The position numbers and the translations under genes are program-made. A DNA stretch of 64,000 nt from Podarcis raffonei (Eukaryota > Chordata > Lepidosauria > Squamata > Lacertidae). The stretch covers positions 49,867,520 to 49,931,519 of the forward strand of contig NC_070602.1 in the NCBI RefSeq assembly GCF_027172205.1, written 5' to 3'. Below are positions 57,301 to 64,000 of the stretch, piece after piece. The notes under the pieces are model-generated. The model did no database searches, was not told the DNA's origin, and saw only the letters and a program-made list of their open reading frames with translations. The first letter of the stretch is position 1; every line of letters starts with the position of its first letter.

Positions 57301-60300
57301 CAAACAAGGAAACTGAGAAACAACATTAAAATACAATACAATAAAATCCCCCAAAACAAACACAAAGTGGCAAATTATAAAAGCATCTTAAGAGTCAATG
57401 ATCCCTTCCCTCTTCCTTGACTCTCAATATACAGCATCCATCTCAATGACACACACACATTACATCCGAATTCTGTCTTACATCTACTCAAATCATACAT
57501 CTGCTGCTCATTCAGTATCACTCATTCCATTCTATTCTCACACATCCACCCGCTCACACACACAATGCACACACTAACTCCCACAATATCTCCCACTCAG
57601 TCACTAGTCATCATCACCAATCACACTGTGCACTCAGCTAAAAACGTACTGCAAAAACACCAGAAGACAATGAAGCTATAGCCTGACTGAATCGTAGAAA
57701 ATAACAAAACTAACTGCAACCCATTAAGCACACAGATTTACTGCTCCTAACAGCAATCTGCCTGTCACTCAGGTTGCTGCCTCCCACCCAAGACTCCCCC
57801 CACGCCTCCTTTCTTCTTGCCAAGGAATCCTGATACGCCATTTACTTATCACCTGGTGTTCTCCCCTGTCCCTTGCTCTCTTGCATGCCTTTATGATGTT
57901 GCCAAATTACCTCCAAGCAAGGAAGGGTCCACTTAAGATATGAAGCAGACTGCTGGAAACTAGCAAAAATGTACAGGTTCAGTCCACAATCCTTGGTACA
58001 GTGTAACAGACAAAGGCACTGGTATACTGGTACTGCTAAAATGTTTATTTGTCCCAGGTGCTAGGTAAATTTACATAAAGAATCCATATAACTGCCAAGG
58101 TTAATTTATTCTGGGCCTTCTGTCTTTTGCATTACTGCCTAAAAGGCCAATAGATGGCAGCAGTACCCTCCTTTCAATAGACTGTTCCACCCTATCATTT
58201 CTAAGCTAAAGAAAAGAACAAAGTAGTCAAGGGTCAAGGTACCATATTTTTCCGTGTATAAGACGATGCTTTTTGTTTAAAAAAAAAATAGGCAAAAATT
58301 GGGTGTCATCTTATACACGGATAATGAATGCAGAGGGGGGACAGGTGATGAATGGCAGCAGCAAACAGGAGATTGGCAGCAGTGATTGGTGGTTGTGGCA
58401 AGGCCTGCTGGCGATTAGCTGCAGCAATTGGGAAGGCAATCGGTGGCTGTGGCGAGGCGGGTAGGCAATTGGCGGCTACGGCAAGTGGGCGGGTGGGCTG
58501 TTGGCGGCTGCGAACGGGCAGACAATTGGCGGCTGCGGTGAAGTGTGCGATCGGCAATGACTGCAGCAAGTGATCAGCAGTGGCGGGCAGGTGGGTGTGT
58601 GATTGGCAGAAGTGACCTCCCCCACCCCCCAAAAAAGCTAAACAACTTAATTTCTTAATTTTGGGTTAAAAAAAATAGGGATCGTCTTATACATGAGGGC
58701 ATCTTATACATGGAAAAATATGGTAGGTGTGACTGTGACAGCAAGAGATTGCATATGGAAAGACACAAAACTGGCCCGTTCACATGCTAAGCAGCGACTG
58801 GTATCTTTAGCAGCAAGAGGATCCCACAGGAATGGGGTGATGAACTTTCCTCAACCTCAAATTTTCTCTGTTTCTGGCTCGCTTCTGGTAACAGAGCCAA
58901 GAAGGTGGCTGGAAGGTAAGGCATGGGACGGGTTCAGCACCACTCTCTCTTGTGCTTTTATTGTTAAAGTACCACCCATTCTTCTGTGTATGTAAACCAT
59001 CTTAAAATACAACTTTTGTAGTTGTTGAGGAAAGGTAGGATAAAAATGTCCCAAATGAACATCTAGAAAGTGTTATAGGTATAGCCACAAAATCCCACCC
59101 CATTGTCAGCATGCTTTTATCTGGAGAGTGCCTGATTGTTTTTATCTGGTGAGAACAGTGGTCCATTATCAAATGTGTAAGACTAAACCAACCACTCACC
59201 CATTCCAGAAGCCAGTGTGTCTCCCATAGGGTTGAACTTATTGAGCTGCAAATGTAAACACAATAATGCATTGTAACAGTGTCGGTTGTTCACTTAACAT
59301 CTTCAATCAAATAAAAAACCAGAACATTCTGGACAGAGAAATGCCCAGCGCTGGATGTGGAAAGAGTTTTGCACAAATCAGCAGAGCTTTGAATAGCAGG
59401 TCTCTCCGCCATCCCCCACCTACGTTATCACGAGATGCGTATGGTGACAAGAAGCAAAGGAATAAAAAGATTTTTAAAAGCCTCCTGCAGAAAATTAACT
59501 GAGGGATCTAACCAGGAGCCTCAGTGAGCGGCTCTCATGAAATCTGGCTTAGGAAGAGGCAGCTCTGGCAACAGGAGATAAAACATTTCTTCCACCACAA
59601 GAATGGAAATGAACCTCTGCCTCAGAAACTGCATGGGCGCACAATTAAGATAGATTTAAAAACAAACAAACCAGGGCTCTGATTTCAATTCTGAACATCT
59701 GGTGTGGAAATAAACAACTCAGGTATTATTTCCCACAGCCCACACACCAAATGAATTGACATGAACTTTGTTTATTGAAGTTTGGAGACAGCTGTGCATC
59801 TCCTCATTTCTGGAGTTTAGGAAACGAAAGGCATGCCTCTGGAGGAAAGGGTGGGGCTATTACAGTAGTCTGTCCAGGCATTCAGTGGAAAGGCTGGAAT
59901 TTGCAACACTGGAAATGGCTAGTTCAGCAGCTCTTTTAAAAAAAAGCTAAGAAAACCTAAAAAAAGGAAAGGAAATACAAATGTCTCTGCTACAGTTCAC
60001 AAACACATTCATCAGTGGCAACAACAAAAAACCGATTCCTGCAGTGGAAGGTGCCTCTTCCTCCCTGAGGTCTCCACACAATGTAGAAACTCTGACAGCT
60101 CTCACACTTCTTGCTGGTCAAGAGATACACATCAAATGCATAGACACACAATCATAGAATTGTAGAGTTGGAAGGGACCACCAGGGTCATCTGTTCCAAG
60201 CCCCTGCAATGCAGGAATCTTTTGCCCAACGTAGGGCTTGAACCCACCACCCTGAGATTAAGGGTCTCCACCGACTGACCATACCTAAGTCATCCCACAT

Positions 60301-63300
60301 GTACAGAAAACTCCGGGGTGGGGAAGGGGTCTCATCTCTGACCTTACACCATGCTTTGGATGATTCAGTAGCAGCAAGAAGCCTCCAAAGATCTCCCAGG
60401 TGCAACATGGGGTCAGAAATGAGACACAGAGGAAGGTCAGAATAATGGGAACCACAGATGCTGGCTACCAAGGCAAGCTAAAATGTGTGAAGCCCTGGCC
60501 ACATCCAGTACAATAGGGCAGTCCAGGTTTCAGAGGATTTCTCTCCATTAGGCACTAGTGGTCCTACCAAAAAGTGGTAACACAGGTTCTCCCCACCCAA
60601 GTGAACTCCTGCTGTGAATATGTCTGTCCTTAAAAAATAGCTGTGTGAGCTATTCTTAAGGAGAAGCCCTGTATTGGAGGCAAACGTTTGTCACAAGCAA
60701 ACCCATCAATCAGTTGCACCACATAAGAAAAGACATAATTATTTCCCTAACCCCACTTTTTTGGGGTGGGGGCACAGTCGGTCTTTGGACATGCTATCTA
60801 CACTTACCGAGATAATTCCAGATGCATTTGGATCGTGCAGCTGGCAAACCATCTCCCCACTGTTTCCATCAAATATGTCAATGGTTCTCAGCTCGCCCAC
60901 TGTGTAGCTTGGGAACCTAGGGTCTGGGTAACGACCCACCACAATGAGGTCATAGCGAGGATGCCATGTCGCCTAAAATAAAGAAGAGGTGGTTAAGCAA
61001 GGTCAGTGCTAAACTGATACGTGTTACAGAGGACTAGGATGACGATGACAACAACAATCTTATCAAGTGCTGGCATTCTGTGGGTCATTCAGATTCAGCT
61101 CGTACCCTTCACATGGGAGCAAACAAACTGCAGACCTTTCAAGGCATCATAATGTAGCAACAGAATTTCCATAGGTTCTTACTAACCCTACCACTTGGAA
61201 CTTGTGTACAAATCTAGGGAGACGTTCTGATTACAACTAGGTGCCACTGCCCTAGGATTCCTTCTGCCCAACCCTGCCATCAACAATGGCCTGTTGTCAC
61301 TGTAGATTCCAGTCTAAGGTTGTATACTGGAATGCTTATTTATATAGATCCATAATCAGAAGCAGAATGAACCACTCTCCTCAATATCCTACTCTTGAAT
61401 CTATACATATAGAAAGATCCTGTCCATAAGGCTCCCAGCAATTTTCCATACAGGAGTTGTAGGATGCTTTTCTTCTTAACTCTCTGCTCTCTGCATCAAA
61501 TGGGCCATGCTCCCAGGTCAACACTCCTATTTCTTCACCTTGATAGGTGTAAGGTGCTGGAACTGCCGATGGGGATGTGAAATCAAATGCTGGGGTTTGG
61601 ACCAATCAGAAGAGGAATAGACCCGGATTTCATTGTACTGGTCAGTACTCAGTAGCTTAGCCCCATCCGTTGGGCTGAAATAAGCTGGGGAGGAGGGGGA
61701 GAAAACAGGAATATGTATAAATGTATTGTGGCCAATAACAAAATAAATTACCAATGAAATATTATATTTATATATTATATTTGCAGCTATGATTACTATC
61801 TCACTATGCTTATTATTATTATTATTAGTCCTTTAGAAGAATTATAATAAATGTGTAATTGTTGAGTGATGGTCTCTTCTAAAACAGACAAGAGCAACAT
61901 TTGAATATGTCCTAAACAGCACCAGTTATAGACATAACTAGAATGTAACAAGCAATCTTATCTAAGAACAAAATGCTGAATTTCCACCAAAATCAACCAA
62001 ACTATCTGCATAAATCCTTAAGTACCACTGATTTCAGTAGGTTATTGGTGTCTCTAAATTCAGTTTCCTTGGACTTAAATAAATTCACACTGACTTCATT
62101 TTTAGCTTTACCACACACTTTTTAAACAAGACTTGCAAGATTCACAAACTAAAAATGTGAAATCACAATTGCAGAATTTGGGGAGGCAGGGACTGGTTTA
62201 GAATTCAGTGATTTTGAAGTAACATTTAAAATAAATCTTGAATATTGTACTTGGATATTTGAAATACATAGTGTGGCCTAAACATCTCAAGTTTTATTTG
62301 GAATCTGTTTTCAGATGCCCAAATACTGATTGCAAGTAAATGGCCTAATCAAAGACCTCCTATGCTGAAGGATAGGGAAATTATTACTATGATTTGGAAT
62401 TTGGCTGAAAGATGTGCATTTAAGAGATGGTAAACAATTCTTATTACCCTTTATTTATGAACACAATTCAGACATTAAGAATAAGATTTTATCTATGTTA
62501 TACAAGTGTTGCATTTTTTTTAACATGGAAAATAATAACTAAGCCACCACCTCCATTATTTTCTGTTGTTGTTTTTATCTTGTGGGGCTAACATTTCTAT
62601 TAAAACTTTGATTTAAATTTTAGCAAGTCTATAGACACACCCTGTATAGACACACATTTCCTCTTTTTGACAAGACATGTGAAACTATGACATGATTAGG
62701 ACTAGTGTCCCCACACATCTTCCAATTTCCTTCACAACTTATGCCAAGGTTTGAGGGCACCTTATAATGTGGTTGTATCTCATTTTATCCAAACAATCTT
62801 GTGAGGTAGCAGGACTGGCATTGACCTTTACAAGGCCAACAGTTGGTACAGTGAATGAAAGGTGGAAAGACAAAGGCATGTGGCACTGAGCTGAAGCACG
62901 CACAAGCCAAGAATGGTTAGGTGGCAGAGTATAAGCCATGAGCCACTTTGCTATCTTACCTGCATTAACGGGTTTATCATGTGGAAGTACATGAAGAGAA
63001 CTTGACTTGTCCTTAATGTTTCTCAGATCCCAGATCTTTACTGTCTGATCCACAGAGGCTGTAGCTAAGAGCCAATCACAGTGAGAATTGAATTCCACGT
63101 GAGTCACTTTCTTTTTGTGCAGTTTCAGGTTCCATACCTGCAGTGGATAAAACAAAAGCCAAAATGCATTACAACTACAGAGCAAGAGATTTAGACATCA
63201 AACATACTTTTCTAGGAGATGGTAAAACCTCTTTTTAAAAAAATAATAATAATGATATGGAAGACAGGAGAATATATGCTTGTATTCTAAATGAGCCTAA

Positions 63301-63703
63301 TAAAGACAATTCCAAAACTCTACCGGAGATCAAAGATTGATCTAAATAAGGAACTTCCAGGTTCTCCTCCTGGGGAATATGATCTCTGCAGTAAAGGAAA
63401 CCTGTGGTTCTCCAGATGTTGTAATACTACAACTCCCATAATCCTTGATCATTGGCCTTGCTGGTTGGGGCTGATAGGAGTCCAAAATCATCCATGATAT
63501 ATATTCTAAGTCAGGGTAACATTAGGCAGGTGTTAAAAATACCAAAAACCTATGTATGTCTGATCAAAGCAGGCTGTAAGGCAAAGAGGAGGGGCACACT
63601 AACCTTTTCGCCCTCAGTACTGAGCAGAACTACGTTGCCCACATTATCACCTGTCGCCACAGTCCGGCAAGTTGCAGATACATCAACACTGCAGTACCAG
63701 AAA
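54054..63703 (-). CDS. DDB2: DDB2, UV-damaged DNA-binding WD40 subunit, C-terminal six exons
   Basis: DDB2 recognises UV photoproducts in chromatin and docks on DDB1-CUL4 ubiquitin ligase for global-genome nucleotide excision repair. Minus-strand exons: 63703-63604, 63137-62960, 61684-61539, 60972-60808, 59245-59200, 54307-54054. All have AG/GT borders and consistent phase, giving 295 residues. Recognisable blocks are [11 protein letters not shown], then HKKKVTHV, then the WD repeat [12 protein letters not shown] (DWD box, whose Arg corresponds to the residue mutated in xeroderma pigmentosum E). These are followed by [13 protein letters not shown], the VVGRYPDP loop, and [12 protein letters not shown]. 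The 5' exons (N-terminal helices and first blades) lie beyond base 64000, so the gene is cut by the window, not broken. The last intron, 4.9 kb, contains a LINE insertion and a MITE. ACP2 points towards it tail-to-tail, as in human. Confidence 0.95.
54649..56664 (-). mobile_element. L1-like half-LINE, 2016 bp, single ORF, no reverse transcriptase
   Basis: Minus-strand element with a GC-rich 5' region beginning GGGACTTCCGGGTTGGCGCC, a 217-codon ORF (55874-55221) and an AT-rich 3' UTR with pyrimidine tract, AATAAA signals and poly(A). Perfect 18-bp duplications TACGAGTCCACCGCTCTT at 54631-54648 and 56665-56682 show a target-primed insertion with both ends preserved. ORF2 is absent. The plan resembles mammalian HAL1 (ORF1-only L1). 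Confidence 0.75.
55221..55874 (-). CDS. ORF1-like protein of the half-LINE, 217 aa
   Basis: Uninterrupted frame from [15 protein letters not shown] to a stop. Residues about 5-55 have heptad-like hydrophobic spacing ([20 protein letters not shown]), suggesting a coiled coil, then an acidic and Lys-rich middle, and a basic end ([14 protein letters not shown]). I do not see the RRM motifs of canonical L1 ORF1p, so it may be a divergent or shortened nucleic-acid-binding chaperone. It is not a host gene: it lies wholly inside the inserted element. Confidence 0.55.
   Translation of the reverse strand: MAVSGKILAELEKTFRLLGNLQEQTNVLTMNVITMKGTVNKIAELGKDMIQAPADEQGSVVADPKNLIAKQEKESESFEMPFKEHEKEGGAGMLQIAKESQRPVKLEIIENKNMTLKVWLEVKNGNWRDLLLWGSEDIWNINMANTEFGAFGTFGLMRSKKQDFGSIVKYGGLAGRNTDFTGTEPLRDSEFKIKDYQENRQRKIERGSSASDVRSPG
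56710..58230. other. DDB2 last intron, unassigned part
   Basis: AT-rich DNA with a (GT)n tract at 57222-57246 and a CA/CTCA-rich low-complexity block at 57440-57620. No exon or classified repeat recognised. Confidence 0.4.
58242..58723. mobile_element. TA-flanked MITE with internal minisatellite (482 bp)
   Basis: Termini CCATATTTTTCCGTGTATAA and its complement TTATACATGGAAAAATATGG, flanked by TA. Each arm has a second copy of the motif (TCTTATACACGG, GTCTTATACATG). The core (58345-58600) is an irregular tandem of a roughly 30-bp unit around GGCAATTGGCGGCTGCGG. Related in design to 8336-8895. Confidence 0.7.
60151..60281 (-). mobile_element. tRNA-Lys-derived SINE with CR1 tail
   Basis: Minus strand reads GTCAGTCGGTGGAGACCCTT then AATCTCAGGGTGGTGGGTTC and AAGCCCTACGTTGGGC, the D-arm to acceptor end of tRNA-Lys(CTT). 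A CR1-like 3' end follows (GCATTGCAGGGGCTTGG then CCTTCCAACTCTACAATTCT). The 5' part of the tRNA is missing, so it is not a functional tRNA. It sits in the DDB2 intron between 59245 and 60808. Confidence 0.75.
61700..62950. other. DDB2 intron, nothing specific
   Basis: AT-rich intronic DNA with a short (TTA)n tract near 61810-61830. No repeat family or exon recognised. Confidence 0.4.
63391..63485. repeat. Palindromic hAT-like MITE, partial
   Basis: CCTGTGGTTCTCCAGATGTT, CTACAACTCCCATAATCC and GGTTGGGGCTGATAGGAGTC are the left two-thirds of the family. Confidence 0.5.
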
Positions 63704-64000
63704 CTAAAAAAGAAAGAAGTACAAATTCAGCATGTTCACCCCCTACATGTATAACTAAGGTGGTTCTCTGTTCTTAGCAGAATGCACAAACAGTATTTAT
63801 ATAAATAATGGAATCACAGCTGAGCTGAACTGAACCCTAGTGGCATTCTGATGTGGGATCAGTGTTGGATTATTTATCAAGTAGTGTAACAAAGCCAACA
63901 GGCATCACTTGGAAAGACCAAGCACACTCTTTAAAAAATTCATAATGTGTATCACATCAGTTCTAAGTATTTGAAATGAACGCTAATTTTAAGTGTTGGA

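Noticed and set aside
60224-60281. tRNA-Lys gene
   Set aside because: Only the 3' three-quarters of the tRNA is present and a CR1-type tail follows it directly, so it is a SINE.
1-64000. CRISPR arrays, operons, bacterial or phage systems
   Set aside because: The DNA is vertebrate: spliced nuclear-receptor, phosphatase and WD40 genes with squamate SINEs. No regularly spaced identical repeats with unique spacers were seen.

Overview
The window is vertebrate nuclear DNA, almost certainly from a squamate reptile (lizard or snake). Three host genes are recognisable by exon translation. The repeat load includes Sauria-type SINEs (tRNA-like head, Bov-B-like tail), CR1, L2 and L1 LINE pieces, and many short DNA-transposon MITEs. 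It is not bacterial, and most open frames are chance or repeat-derived. Gene order is (MADD promoter?) - NR1H3(-) - ACP2(+) - DDB2(-). This is the human chromosome 11p11.2 order DDB2-ACP2-NR1H3-MADD read backwards, so synteny supports each call. Layout: 1-2550 is intergenic or intronic DNA with a retroviral-type LTR fossil and a MITE. 2550-3480 is a CpG island, most likely the MADD promoter. 3600-6067 is downstream sequence and probable 3' UTR of NR1H3. 6068-16216 holds eight coding exons of NR1H3 (LXR-alpha) on the minus strand, which join in frame to 417 codons. 16217-35400 is a repeat-rich stretch, probably a long 5' intron, ending in a second CpG island (35420-35960) that may be the upstream NR1H3 promoter. 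39743-49158 holds eleven coding exons of ACP2 (lysosomal acid phosphatase) on the plus strand, 430 codons, complete. 49159-53400 is the tail-to-tail intergenic region. 53400-63703 holds the last six coding exons of DDB2 (minus), whose 5' half lies beyond the right edge. The genes are neighbours by ancestry rather than an operon. NR1H3 is a sterol-sensing transcription factor, ACP2 a lysosomal hydrolase and DDB2 the UV-damage recognition subunit of a CUL4 ubiquitin ligase. NR1H3 and ACP2 diverge; ACP2 and DDB2 converge. No undescribed multi-gene system was found. The most notable sequence-level finds are: a 34-nt U2 snRNA 5' fragment bracketed by a perfect 19-bp target-site duplication; a full-ended 2.0-kb L1-like element with a single 217-codon ORF and no reverse transcriptase, inside a SINE with an 18-bp duplication; a DDB2 C-terminal tail about 68 residues longer than the human one; a tRNA-Lys/CR1 chimeric SINE; and a MITE carrying three large GC-rich hairpins.
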